DNA of 64,000 bases, taken from the NCBI RefSeq assembly GCF_002967075.1, contig NZ_PUGE01000008.1, positions 41,925 to 105,924 on the forward strand, in the 5' to 3' direction. This stretch comes from Corynebacterium sp. J010B-136. Its GTDB lineage: Bacteria; Actinomycetota; Actinomycetes; Mycobacteriales; Mycobacteriaceae. This document shows, one piece after another, positions 27,829-36,533 of the stretch; position 1 is the stretch's first letter; every line of letters begins with the position of its first letter. The position numbers were made by a program, and so were the translations under genes. The notes under the pieces were generated by a model. That model had not been told where the DNA came from and did no database searches. It saw only the letters and a list, made by a program, of their open reading frames with translations.

Positions 27829-29367
27829 CTATTTCCTAGCGTCGTGTGCAGATTTTTCTGCGGTGTTGAGAATACTGCGCATCATTGCGGGGAAAATGAA
27901 TGCATGGAATGGTGCCATTGACCGCCAGTATATTCTTCCTGATAAGCCAGTTGGTGAATAGTAAGCTCGCTGGGTATAAGTGCAACCATTGTCGTTGGCT
28001 TGGACATCGAATGTCAGCCATGCTTCACCATCGATTTTCATTTCAGCTTTCAAAATTAGACGATGAGGCCGTTCTAATTGTGCAACGCGCCACCAGTCAA
28101 CACGGTCTCCGATTTCCAGACGATGAGGGTCACGGCGTCCCCCTAAGCCAGGACCGCCGAAAACTTTGTCCATGAACCCACGGATTCCCCACAGCAACGG
28201 CGCCGAATACCAACCATTGTCCCCGCCTATTCCCTCGACGACCTGCCATATATCTTCTGGTGAAAGGCTACTGTCTGCCGAACGGATATCCTCGTAATAA
28301 GAATCACCGGACCAATCGGGATCGGTGGCCAGATCATTGGCAGAGTTACCAAATTTCGTCCAGCTTTGGTCCCACGAGGTGGGCACGCCACGGGAATCGT
28401 TAGCCTGCACGGCAAGTTTCACGGCGTGCGGGTAGTCAATTAATCCGCCAGGAGGATCAGGAATGATTTCTGCAATGCCGTGTTCCTCTGTGATGGCGTT
28501 TTCTGCCATGGATTGTGCAAGTGGAACCGCCAGTCGTGACGGGACCGGGGTGACCAGGCCAATCCACCCACCTGACAATTTATCCATGGGAAGCGGAATG
28601 GGGAGAGAATAGATGCGCCGCTTTAGCCCCTGAGAGTTTCCGTAGATGTGTAGGAGGTCGGCAAATTTATACGTGGTTCCGCAGCCAATATCGCATTGTT
28701 GATTCACCGCTTTATCTAAGTCTGCCGCGCAAACCAAGTAGTACAGGGCGTCACGAATAGCAATCGGCTCAATGGAATTACTAATCCAGCCCGGTGCCAC
28801 CATAACCGGAAGCCTTTGGGTTAAATGCCTAATAATCTCAAACGACGCCGAGCCGGAACCGATGAGAGTTGCCGCTCGAAAAACTAGAGCTGGGGTTTGA
28901 GCGGCAAGAAAGGTGCGAGCCACGCGTTCTCTAGAGCGCATATGCTTGGACAAGTCTTCTAATGGTTTTCGGCGGGGATGGAGACCGGAGAGGTAGATAA
29001 TCTGAGCGACATGCGCGCTATCTGCTGCGTTGGCGAAAATCTCAGCCGACTTCTGTTCGGTTTCTTCGAAGTCTTCACCTTTGTCGCCCATGGAGTGGAC
29101 CAAGTAAAAAGCGATGTCGACGCCCTGCATGACACGCGCTACGTCATCGGCTTTACCCAGATCAGCCTCGGCGAGCTCCACGTCGTCTTTCCACGGAAAG
29201 CGGTCAAAGCGTTTGATGTTGCGTGATGTCGCACGGACGCTAAAACCGGCGGCTAAGAGCTCAGGAATTAAACGGCCCCCTACATAGCCGGAGGCACCGG
29301 TAACCAAAACGGTCCTGTTGGGATTCTTGGCCAGATAGTCCAGAGTAGGTGTTGGTGAGGAGTTCAT
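27829..29367 (-). CDS. NAD(P)-binding SDR protein with C-terminal DUF2867
   Basis: 512 aa. The N-terminal Rossmann fold has VLVTGASGYVGGRL (about residues 19-32) and ends near 260. The C-terminal DUF2867 (about 345-505; WWRVAQLERPHRLILKAEMKIDGEAWL) is a START-like domain. Such fusions sit beside photolyase and carotenoid genes in several actinobacteria; their substrate is unknown. The start codon is 6 nt from a TATGCT -10 box, so the message is probably leaderless, exactly as for the photolyase. The FUSC gene follows. Confidence 0.85.
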   Translation of the reverse strand: MNSSPTPTLDYLAKNPNRTVLVTGASGYVGGRLIPELLAAGFSVRATSRNIKRFDRFPWKDDVELAEADLGKADDVARVMQGVDIAFYLVHSMGDKGEDFEETEQKSAEIFANAADSAHVAQIIYLSGLHPRRKPLEDLSKHMRSRERVARTFLAAQTPALVFRAATLIGSGSASFEIIRHLTQRLPVMVAPGWISNSIEPIAIRDALYYLVCAADLDKAVNQQCDIGCGTTYKFADLLHIYGNSQGLKRRIYSLPIPLPMDKLSGGWIGLVTPVPSRLAVPLAQSMAENAITEEHGIAEIIPDPPGGLIDYPHAVKLAVQANDSRGVPTSWDQSWTKFGNSANDLATDPDWSGDSYYEDIRSADSSLSPEDIWQVVEGIGGDNGWYSAPLLWGIRGFMDKVFGGPGLGGRRDPHRLEIGDRVDWWRVAQLERPHRLILKAEMKIDGEAWLTFDVQANDNGCTYTQRAYYSPTGLSGRIYWRSMAPFHAFIFPAMMRSILNTAEKSAHDARK

Positions 29368-29379
29368 TTCACCAGCATA
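29368..29379 (-). promoter_or_regulatory. Leaderless promoter of the DUF2867 SDR gene
   Basis: TATGCT with six bases to the ATG places the transcript start at the start codon. TATGCT-N-GTGAAATGAAC is identical at the photolyase gene. Confidence 0.5.
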
Positions 29380-29423
29380 ATTAAGTTTTCTTCACTGGGG
29401 CAGGAATTATAATTCGACCGTGT

Positions 29424-30998
29424 TTATGCAGGGCTTTCTCGCAGAGATTTAATTCTGTCGTATTGCTCGAGCGCTGCAGCACGGCTTTCCTTCAAGTCAA
29501 CCAAGGGCTGCGGGTAATTAGGAGAATTTAGTTCTGGTATCCAGCTCGAAACATATATGCCATCGGGATCAAACTTTTTGGCCTGCAGTTCAGGATTGAA
29601 TACTCTGAAATACGGGGAAGCGTCGTCTCCACAACCTGCTGCCCACTGCCAGTTGAATGCGTTGCTGGCCGGGTCTGCATCGACAAGTGTTTGCCAAAAC
29701 CACTCTTCTCCATGGCGCCAATGGATACCAAAATTTTTAGTCAGGAAAGAGGCTACGATCATCCGCACGCGGTTGTGCATGTGCCCAGTCGCCCACAGCT
29801 CTCTCATTCCGGCATCGACCAGGCGGATTCCGGTTGTTCCTGAACGCCACGCGATTAGTGCTTTCTCGAACTGGTCTGCTTCCGTTATAGGAAGTTGATG
29901 CCTGGCTTTCTTACTCAGAGGGCGGGTTCTTGGATCTGTCAAGTCGTGATGGGTAGTAGCTACATCATTTTCGGAATCCCACAACCAATCGAAGTGATCG
30001 AATTCGCTGCGAACGTTAACTTCAGCGAGATTCGGACGATGAAAAAGCCGGTGCCAGGCGAAGTCTCGCCACATGAGCTCACTGAGAAATGACTTTGAAT
30101 CCTGCGGGGCAAGCGAAGACCGAGTGATACTGTGCCAGATGAACCTCGGACTGATCTCTCCGAATCTCAGGTGAGGGGAGAGTTCACTGGTAACTTTGAG
30201 CGCGGGGATATCGCGGCCCTCAGCATAACCTTTACCTTCAGAGTTGTTGAGAAGGGTTGTGATGAAACGCTGGAATCGCTCCTGCGCACCCACTTCTCCG
30301 GGTGCCCAACGCGATTGAAGTCCTTCGGTCCACTGAGAACCGGACGGGACAAGGTTTAGGGCATCGATGTTGCTGAGACTGTCGTCGAGTGACGAGCCTG
30401 TCCCCGAGAGCGGGAAGTCAGGACCAATCTGCGTAGGAACTGCCGGGTCAGCTGGTTCATCTAGTAATTCCTTCAACTTCTTGCCGAAAGGCGTAAATAC
30501 TTTATAGGGATTTCCCTGACCATTGGTGATATTCCACGGTTGTAGCAAAAGATGGCCCGGAAATTCATGAACTGGGATTCCTGAAGTCTCAAGCTTTTCC
30601 TTCACCGCAGCATCAATGCTGCGCTGGGGCTCATGGTAGCGCTCACTCCAAGCGACAAACGTTGCATTGAGGTCGTTGGCCAGCTGCGGGAGCGCTAGGC
30701 GCGGGTCACCATGCTCTGTTAATAGTGGGATGCCAAATGTGTCTAGGCGCTTGGCCAAGTCTCTTAGACTTTGATCCAACCACCAGTTGGATGCACCACC
30801 CAGAGCCCTGACGCCCGTGAGATTCGGGTCTTCCACGACATACAGTGCGACGACATTACCTTCAGCTGCCGCAGCGGCAAGGGCGCTATTGTCAGTGAGC
30901 CGAAGGTCATCTCTAAACCACATAATTGAGGTGGTATTAGCCGAACTGGTTTGAGTATCCGGGGTTTCTATCTGTTGTGTGCCACATGAATTGTTCAT
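29424..30998 (-). CDS. phr: Deoxyribodipyrimidine photolyase/cryptochrome
   Basis: 524 aa. It repairs UV pyrimidine dimers with blue light. The N-terminal antenna domain starts MWFRDDLRLTDNSAL (about residue 26). The FAD-binding C-terminal domain shows SELMWRDFAWH, GIRLVDAGMRELWATGHMHNRVRMIVASFL and the W-rich end (NAFNWQWAAGCGDDASPYFRVFNP). The extra 25 N-terminal residues are low in complexity, but the ATG at 30998 lies 6 nt from a TATGCT -10 box, supporting leaderless initiation there. It sits in a light-related block with carotenoid genes. Confidence 0.95.
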   Translation of the reverse strand: MNNSCGTQQIETPDTQTSSANTTSIMWFRDDLRLTDNSALAAAAAEGNVVALYVVEDPNLTGVRALGGASNWWLDQSLRDLAKRLDTFGIPLLTEHGDPRLALPQLANDLNATFVAWSERYHEPQRSIDAAVKEKLETSGIPVHEFPGHLLLQPWNITNGQGNPYKVFTPFGKKLKELLDEPADPAVPTQIGPDFPLSGTGSSLDDSLSNIDALNLVPSGSQWTEGLQSRWAPGEVGAQERFQRFITTLLNNSEGKGYAEGRDIPALKVTSELSPHLRFGEISPRFIWHSITRSSLAPQDSKSFLSELMWRDFAWHRLFHRPNLAEVNVRSEFDHFDWLWDSENDVATTHHDLTDPRTRPLSKKARHQLPITEADQFEKALIAWRSGTTGIRLVDAGMRELWATGHMHNRVRMIVASFLTKNFGIHWRHGEEWFWQTLVDADPASNAFNWQWAAGCGDDASPYFRVFNPELQAKKFDPDGIYVSSWIPELNSPNYPQPLVDLKESRAAALEQYDRIKSLRESPA

Positions 30999-31010
30999 TT
31001 CACGAGCATA
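30999..31010 (-). promoter_or_regulatory. Leaderless promoter of the photolyase gene
   Basis: TATGCT lies six bases from the ATG. It matches the promoter of the SDR gene downstream, including the bases GTGAA before the start. Confidence 0.5.
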
Positions 31011-31145
31011 GTTTCCCTAGAGCTTCTTTGGGGATTCACTTTCTGAGAGAAGTAATTTTTCCAAGCTATTTCTGCGTTGCAGATATTGGTATAACCTGAA
31101 AACTACAGCTCAAGCTCGGGCTGACCGACACTCCTTGGAGGAAAC

Positions 31146-31796
31146 ATGAGGCGCAGAATCGTTGCAGTACTAGTTGCATTGGCAGTAGGAATAGGCGGGG
31201 TGACACCTGCGGTTGCTGCCGCAGATGTGTTTGATGGCGGCCGATTAGGTGGTGCATCCTCCCAGCTTGTACCTCAGGGATCATCGTCCTCAGGCAACGA
31301 ACTTCCAGAGAACTCTGAACCGGTAGACCTTGAGCGCTATCAGGGAACCTGGTACCAAGTAGCTGCCGTTCCGCAGCCTTTTAGCGTGCAGTGTGCTCAT
31401 GACACTAAAGCTGAATACAAGGTTATTGATGACACCAAGATTTCGGTGAAGAACTCCTGTGGCACCTTAGTTGGTCCGGATTCCAGTATTGCAGGCACCG
31501 CGTCAGTGCGTTCCGATGCCTCACTGAGGGTTAATTTCTCGGGCATTCCATACCAGGACCCAAATGGTCCTGTGAACTACCGGGTAACCTACCTGGACTC
31601 TGACTACTCCCTGGCGATTGTGGGAGACCCGCAGCGTCGATCCGGATTTGTACTGTCACGTACTCCGAACCTGGATGCCAACAAGTGGTCTCAAGTCCGC
31701 GAAATTGTTGAGCAGCGCGGCTGGTGGTCTTGTTCGTTCCTCACCGTACCTATGGCTAATGGCCGCGGGGATGTAGTACCGCTGTGTACGCAGTAG
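31146..31796 (+). CDS. Secreted lipocalin family protein
   Basis: 216 aa. A Sec signal peptide (about residues 1-26, ending VAAA) and a Ser/Gly linker lead to a Blc-like lipocalin domain from about residue 58: the GTWYQVAAVPQPF motif, then YRVTYLDSDYSLAIVGDP and the C-terminal RTPNLDANKWSQVREIVEQRG. Three Cys in the domain may form a disulfide. Lipocalins bind small hydrophobic molecules. Its place between photolyase and the carotenoid operon suggests a carotenoid or lipid ligand, but this is inference. A strong ribosome-binding site (GGAGGA) precedes the ATG. Confidence 0.85.
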   Translation: MRRRIVAVLVALAVGIGGVTPAVAAADVFDGGRLGGASSQLVPQGSSSSGNELPENSEPVDLERYQGTWYQVAAVPQPFSVQCAHDTKAEYKVIDDTKISVKNSCGTLVGPDSSIAGTASVRSDASLRVNFSGIPYQDPNGPVNYRVTYLDSDYSLAIVGDPQRRSGFVLSRTPNLDANKWSQVREIVEQRGWWSCSFLTVPMANGRGDVVPLCTQ

Positions 31797-31835
31797 AGTC
31801 CTTGAGCCAATGAGCTAAAGGGGCGACTTCTGGTT

Positions 31836-31864
31836 CATCGGAAACCTGAACACGGTTTCCGATG
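31836..31864. terminator. Hairpin between lipocalin and crtEb (convergent)
   Basis: A perfect 11-bp stem (CATCGGAAACC / GGTTTCCGATG) with a 7-nt loop. There is no T-tract, so it may work as a shared or weak terminator. Confidence 0.5.
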
Positions 31865-31907
31865 GCGTGAGGAAGCACAAAGGGATAATTTCTTGATGCT
31901 CAGCAAT

Positions 31908-32768
31908 CTATAAGAATACCCAAGCGAGCGAAATAGTAACCGCCGCTCCGGAGAGGTAATTAAGCAATAAAAACATTCGCCATGAGGAATTGGCTTGTTC
32001 GCAAGTTTCGTCAGTAATACTCCAGTAACGAACCGTGATGAGCACGTAGCCAAGGGAAAACAGCGCTACAATTTGGCTCGGAAACGGAAGAAAAAACAGC
32101 AGGATTGTGGTTAAAAGATAAAGAGCTGCTGATGCTCTGGTTGTCCAACGCGCTCCAAGGACGGTCGCGACAGAGGATAACCCTGCCTCTCGATCAGCTT
32201 TGACATCTTGTACCGCGCCGAATGCGTGACTAGCAACACCCCAAATGAAAAAAGCTACTAGGCCAAGGACAAACCAACTATTAGTGTCTCCAACCGTGAT
32301 GGTAGAGCCAACTAGCGCTGGTCCGGTGAAGTGTGCTGATGACGTAACAGAATCTAGGATCGGTCTTTCCTTAAACCGCAAGCGGGGGGCGGAATAAGCA
32401 ATCACTGAGAATATTGTTAACGCGAGCCACAACGCGGATGCTGCAGTGCCGTTCCAGAAAAGATAGGCGAGAAACGGAACTGTTGTCAGTATTGAAGCCC
32501 ACAGCAGTGGAGCATGCATTTGCTTGGGTAGGACTGCTCCTTCTATACCTCCTTTTCGTGGGTTTCGGATATCTGATTCGTAATCGAATACATCATTAAT
32601 TCCGTAGAGCGCTATGTTGTACGGAATAAGAAAAAATACGGTGCCAAGGATAAGGATCGAATCAACTTTTCCACCGCTAAGTAGATAAGCAGCTGCGAAT
32701 GGAAAAGCCGTATTAACCCAGCTAATAGGGCGAGAAGCAGCTAAGATACCAGGAATCAGGGTAGTCAT
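31908..32768 (-). CDS. crtEb: Lycopene elongase, UbiA-type prenyltransferase
   Basis: 286 aa with about eight membrane segments. The UbiA prenyl-diphosphate motif NDVFDYESD lies near residue 59; the second Asp-rich region is VQDVKADREAG. It adds two dimethylallyl units to lycopene, giving the C50 flavuxanthin. It is the last gene of the crt operon and overlaps crtYf by 4 nt, the same order as crtI-crtYe-crtYf-crtEb in C. glutamicum. Confidence 0.9.
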   Translation of the reverse strand: MTTLIPGILAASRPISWVNTAFPFAAAYLLSGGKVDSILILGTVFFLIPYNIALYGINDVFDYESDIRNPRKGGIEGAVLPKQMHAPLLWASILTTVPFLAYLFWNGTAASALWLALTIFSVIAYSAPRLRFKERPILDSVTSSAHFTGPALVGSTITVGDTNSWFVLGLVAFFIWGVASHAFGAVQDVKADREAGLSSVATVLGARWTTRASAALYLLTTILLFFLPFPSQIVALFSLGYVLITVRYWSITDETCEQANSSWRMFLLLNYLSGAAVTISLAWVFL

Positions 32769-33058
32769 TTGCGCCCTCCTGCGTGCGGCCAGAGTGCGGA
32801 GATCACGAGTACAACGAAAAGTGGGTAAAAGAAATCCTCGATGGGCACTAGCCCTATTTTGAGTCCCAGGTTTTGCGAGCTTCCATATTCAATTAGTTGA
32901 GCGTGAATCATTAAATTGTCAAAAATGGCCGTCAAAACCAAGAGGACAGCAGCGGAAATTAGCGTGACTAGAACTTGATTACCGGAAAGTTTGCGATTCC
33001 GCGCCCAAATCAGTGCAGCCAGCCCTAAGAACGGGATACTTATTAGCAAATAAGTCAT
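32765..33058 (-). CDS. crtYf: C50 carotenoid epsilon-cyclase subunit CrtYf
   Basis: 97 aa with three transmembrane segments. It carries the lycopene-cyclase-domain motif IEDFFYPLFVV. In C. glutamicum this half-cyclase works as a heterodimer with CrtYe, turning flavuxanthin into decaprenoxanthin. It overlaps crtYe and crtEb by 4 nt each, suggesting matched synthesis. Confidence 0.88.
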   Translation of the reverse strand: MTYLLISIPFLGLAALIWARNRKLSGNQVLVTLISAAVLLVLTAIFDNLMIHAQLIEYGSSQNLGLKIGLVPIEDFFYPLFVVLVISALWPHAGGRK

Positions 33059-33378
33059 TTCGATTGAATCCTCTCCACGAGTCCGCGGACCCCTGAAACG
33101 AGATTAATCGTTAAGTATGTAAGGAAAAAGAGGAAAAATGGTTCCTCGATCGGTAATTCGGGAGCAATCTCGATTCCGGTCATATACGGGGAGCTACCGC
33201 GGGAAAAGGTGCCAGTTACGATCCCGGAAATATCCCAGATTATGAAGGCAATGACCATCGACAAGCAAAGCAAAGATGCACGCTTAAAATCTCGAAAGAA
33301 TGCTAGGTTCCAGCGCCAATCACATAGGACCATGCAGCAGATTAAGACTATTAAAATCGATAAATATAGAAGGGTCAT
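33055..33378 (-). CDS. crtYe: C50 carotenoid epsilon-cyclase subunit CrtYe
   Basis: 107 aa with three transmembrane segments. It shares the lycopene-cyclase pattern ELPIEEPFFLFFLTYLTI. It is the partner of CrtYf; the two together equal one full cyclase. Order and 4-nt overlaps match the decaprenoxanthin operon of C. glutamicum. Confidence 0.88.
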   Translation of the reverse strand: MTLLYLSILIVLICCMVLCDWRWNLAFFRDFKRASLLCLSMVIAFIIWDISGIVTGTFSRGSSPYMTGIEIAPELPIEEPFFLFFLTYLTINLVSGVRGLVERIQSK

Positions 33379-34262
33379 GCTGTCGCTCTATTCACAATAG
33401 ACTCGATCCACAATGCGACTTCGGTCAGCCCAATTGCAACTTCTGTGGGCAAGTCCGCGCGTTCGATGTGTTCGATTGCAGATCGTATGTGGTTTCGAGT
33501 TTCATCGGCAACTTGGGGAACAGTTTGAATTGATGCAAGGGTGGCTCGATTGACGGCAGAGTCCAATGCAACGCCGGCGATGTCATTGGCCGCCTGGAAC
33601 GCTGCACCCAGTTCTCGGGCAATCGGCACTGTTGGTCTTGGATCTCTACCCGCGGCCAACGAACCCAGATGCAATGGGCATGCAAAGCTGTAATCAGAAG
33701 TCTTCAATGCGTTTGCCCGTCGAATGCTATCGGGGTCGGGATCAAGCTGATTTCCATTTTCGATATCTAGAATTTCTCCTCGAACGGTTATTTCAGAGGA
33801 ATGTGCTAATCGATTCATCGCTGATCGCACTAGGGAATCGCTGAGTTGGGAATTGCTAAGCAATTGGAATGAGCTGATGATCCCTAAATCCCCGGCGAGA
33901 AGTGCAAGAGAACTGCCTAAATGATTGTTATCGAATTTCACAGCGAAATCTTTGTGAAGCGTTGGGGAGCCTCGGCGGGTGGAATCCCTGTCAATGAAAT
34001 CATCATGAATCAAGAAAGCGCCGTGCACTAGATCAACACACGCACCAAACACGGTGGCGGCTTCCCGCGCCGTTCCTTCGACACGCCCTGCTGCTATGTG
34101 CACCAGCCGTGCCCTGAGATGTTTTCCGGACATTGTGTAACGAGATAGCCCAGAAACAGCTTGCTCAACCATTGGGGAGGTTGCATCTGCGTGCGTTCGA
34201 AGATGCCGTGAGAGGAGCGACAGGGATTCACTCACGCGGTTGTCAATCCAGTTGCGGTTCAT
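33375..34262 (-). CDS. crtE: Geranylgeranyl diphosphate synthase (polyprenyl synthetase)
   Basis: 295 aa. It makes the C20 precursor of phytoene. The first Asp-rich motif, LIHDDFIDRDSTRRG (about residues 85-99), is intact. KTSDYSFACPLHLG fits the conserved KT region. The second motif is altered: LGAAFQAANDIAGVALD replaces the usual FQxxDDxxD, so the first Asp is Asn and the last is missing. It overlaps both neighbours by 4 nt. In C. glutamicum crtE is first in the operon; here it is fourth. Activity with the altered motif is uncertain. Confidence 0.85.
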   Translation of the reverse strand: MNRNWIDNRVSESLSLLSRHLRTHADATSPMVEQAVSGLSRYTMSGKHLRARLVHIAAGRVEGTAREAATVFGACVDLVHGAFLIHDDFIDRDSTRRGSPTLHKDFAVKFDNNHLGSSLALLAGDLGIISSFQLLSNSQLSDSLVRSAMNRLAHSSEITVRGEILDIENGNQLDPDPDSIRRANALKTSDYSFACPLHLGSLAAGRDPRPTVPIARELGAAFQAANDIAGVALDSAVNRATLASIQTVPQVADETRNHIRSAIEHIERADLPTEVAIGLTEVALWIESIVNRATA

Positions 34263-35077
34263 GAATTTTTCCGTTCCTGTAGTCGGCGGTGCGGCGGACT
34301 CGTCTTCCAGTTCACGAAGATTGTGTGAAATCCGCGATGAAACCTTGTGAAGAGTTGTCTAAGCCCGAAGAGCGGACGTGGATCTGTGTCCAAACTTAGA
34401 TCGTCCTGAAGCCAGATGGTTTCGTTCGCTCGAACCGCAAAGGATATGTGCATATCGTCGTGTACAAGGGGATCGGACAAATCGAGGTGTGAGCGCACCT
34501 CGTGCCACCAACTTGTAAGAATTGAGCAGTTGGTCCCGAATAAGGGGACGTGACCTAAGGTTGAACCTACGGCTTTTTGATAGGCCCTTAAGTAGATCCG
34601 GCTAATTAGATCCCCCTTCCAGCCCGGAAGTTCGAATCTTGCAGAGCCGGTAATACCTATGACCGACTTCCCAGAGGCTAGTTCTGCTAAGGTCCAAGCT
34701 CGATGAACCTGCTCAATGAAGTCACTTGGAATGATTACATCTGCATCGGTTCGAAGAATTACATCAGAACGCGCTGCATCGAATCCTGCGGCTGTTGCAC
34801 GGAGGACACTTGGCTGGCTTTCGTAGATAATCCGGGCACCATATTTTTTAGCGACCTCCTGAGTCTTGTCTGTGGAGGCATTATCCACGACAATAATCTC
34901 ATTAGGAGCTAGAGTTTGCAGGCCCAAACTTTCGAGAGTTCTCTCCAGTAATGCTCCGTCATTTCTGCACGGGATAACGACGCTAATAGTTCGGGACACG
35001 TCTGAAGTTGGCTGGCTAGAAGTTTCTGGGGCGGTGGTTTCTCTCCCTGAGTGGCAGTTTTTAGAGATCATCATCAT
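34259..35077 (-). CDS. Family 2 glycosyltransferase in the carotenoid operon
   Basis: About 272 aa, with three tandem ATG codons available as start. A GT-A fold is evident: ISVVIPCRNDGALLERTLESL, IIVVDNASTDKTQEVA, and the metal-binding DAD in VILRTDADVIIP, with GTNCSILTSWW further on. It sits between crtI and crtE with overlaps (20 and 4 nt). The likely role is glucosylation of the C50 carotenoid hydroxyls, the CrtX step. The family is clear; the substrate is inferred from context. Confidence 0.8.
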   Translation of the reverse strand: MMMISKNCHSGRETTAPETSSQPTSDVSRTISVVIPCRNDGALLERTLESLGLQTLAPNEIIVVDNASTDKTQEVAKKYGARIIYESQPSVLRATAAGFDAARSDVILRTDADVIIPSDFIEQVHRAWTLAELASGKSVIGITGSARFELPGWKGDLISRIYLRAYQKAVGSTLGHVPLFGTNCSILTSWWHEVRSHLDLSDPLVHDDMHISFAVRANETIWLQDDLSLDTDPRPLFGLRQLFTRFHRGFHTIFVNWKTSPPHRRLQERKNS

Positions 35078-36533
35078 CAAGCCGCTCTAAAACGTTTTCT
35101 GCAGAAATTAAACAAAGCGGTATCCCAACTCCGGGAACAGTTGTTGCCCCAGCGTAATAAAGACGTTCTACCTTCTTGGACTTGTTTCTCCCTCGGAAAA
35201 ATGCTGACTGTTTCAAAGAATGGCCAGGCCCAATAGAGCCCCCAGACCAAGCATTGTAGTCTGCTGCGAAATCTGCGGGCCCAATCTCATTCCTAGCAAC
35301 AATTCGTGCTTGGAGATCATCGATTCCTGCGCGCAACGCTAACAGCTCGAGAGCCGAATCTGACACTTCTTTAACCTTATCGAAACTGGAATCGGCTGCG
35401 ACAGGAATCAGTAGAAAAAGGTTCTCACAGCCTGTCGGTGCGACCTCAGGATCGGTTGCAGAAGGCTTGCAAACATAAATAGATCGTGACCAGTCGCCCT
35501 TGTCTGAAATCGCATCGAAATCTTTTATCCAATCGTCGCTGAAGAACAAATTGTGATGTGCGAGTTCAGGGAGCAAGCCACGGATACCTAACATCACAAG
35601 AACTGTGCCAATTCCTGGATCTCGGCGACTGAACCAATCAGCTGGATAAGTCCTGAATTCTTCAGGCAGCAACTGAGTTTCAGTATGGTGCAAGTCTGCA
35701 CAGCTAACAACGACATCGGCGTGGATGTATTCGCCGTCGACTACTACACCAGTGGCTTGACCGTTTTCGACCGTAATATTTGTAACTTGGGATGAAAAAC
35801 GGAACTCAACTCCTTCCTTGACTGCTAAGCGGTGGAGCGACTGAATAACGGCGTGGAAACCACCCATCGGGTATCCAACGCCCAGCGTAAGGTCAGTGTG
35901 GCTCATAAGGTGGTAGAGCGCAGGAACTTTATCAGGCCGAGAAGATAAGAATACTGCTGGGTAAGACAATATTTGGCGAAGCCTTATGTCTTTGAAACGC
36001 CTATTTACATAGTTTTCTAGCGGGGTTAGTAGCAAAGTCGCTAAAAGTGAAAAGTTGGATAGTATTTTGCGCTGCAGGAATACGGAAAATTTAGAGAAAG
36101 TGGTGTACAGAAAATTGTCGAATGCCGTGTTATATGCAAACTCTGCACTGGCTAGATATTTTTCCAGCTCTAGTCCGGCACCAGGTTCAATTGATTCGAA
36201 AAGCTCCACGACATTTTGCTTTCCAGCAGGAACGTCGATAGGCGAATATCGCTCGGGAAAGACCCGATATGCGGGATTAGAAAGCGGAACAATCGTTAGC
36301 TCTTCATCGACTGAGGTGCCCATCTGGGAAAAATATCGTTCAAAAGCATCGGGCATTAGGTACCATGATGGCCCGGTGTCCCACCTGAAACCCGCTTCTA
36401 CGAGACTCCCAGCGCGACCGCCGAAATCTTGGTTCTTTTCTAAGACAGTCACCCGGTACCCTTTACGCGCCAGTAAACCGGCCGTTGCAAGTCCTGCAGC
36501 TCCAGCTCCAATGATTATCGCGGTGTTAGTCAT
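35061..36533 (-). CDS. crtI: Phytoene desaturase
   Basis: 490 aa. It introduces the double bonds converting phytoene to lycopene. The N-terminal FAD dinucleotide fold is IIGAGAAGLATAGLLARKGYRVTVLEKN. The C-terminal bacterial-type phytoene-dehydrogenase signature is LYYAGATTVPGVGIPLCLISAENV. It overlaps crtB by 4 nt and the glycosyltransferase by up to 20 nt. The C-terminal Asp-rich tail LDDDDL is encoded by the GAT repeat that also supplies the next gene's ATGs. Confidence 0.95.
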   Translation of the reverse strand: MTNTAIIIGAGAAGLATAGLLARKGYRVTVLEKNQDFGGRAGSLVEAGFRWDTGPSWYLMPDAFERYFSQMGTSVDEELTIVPLSNPAYRVFPERYSPIDVPAGKQNVVELFESIEPGAGLELEKYLASAEFAYNTAFDNFLYTTFSKFSVFLQRKILSNFSLLATLLLTPLENYVNRRFKDIRLRQILSYPAVFLSSRPDKVPALYHLMSHTDLTLGVGYPMGGFHAVIQSLHRLAVKEGVEFRFSSQVTNITVENGQATGVVVDGEYIHADVVVSCADLHHTETQLLPEEFRTYPADWFSRRDPGIGTVLVMLGIRGLLPELAHHNLFFSDDWIKDFDAISDKGDWSRSIYVCKPSATDPEVAPTGCENLFLLIPVAADSSFDKVKEVSDSALELLALRAGIDDLQARIVARNEIGPADFAADYNAWSGGSIGPGHSLKQSAFFRGRNKSKKVERLYYAGATTVPGVGIPLCLISAENVLERLDDDDL

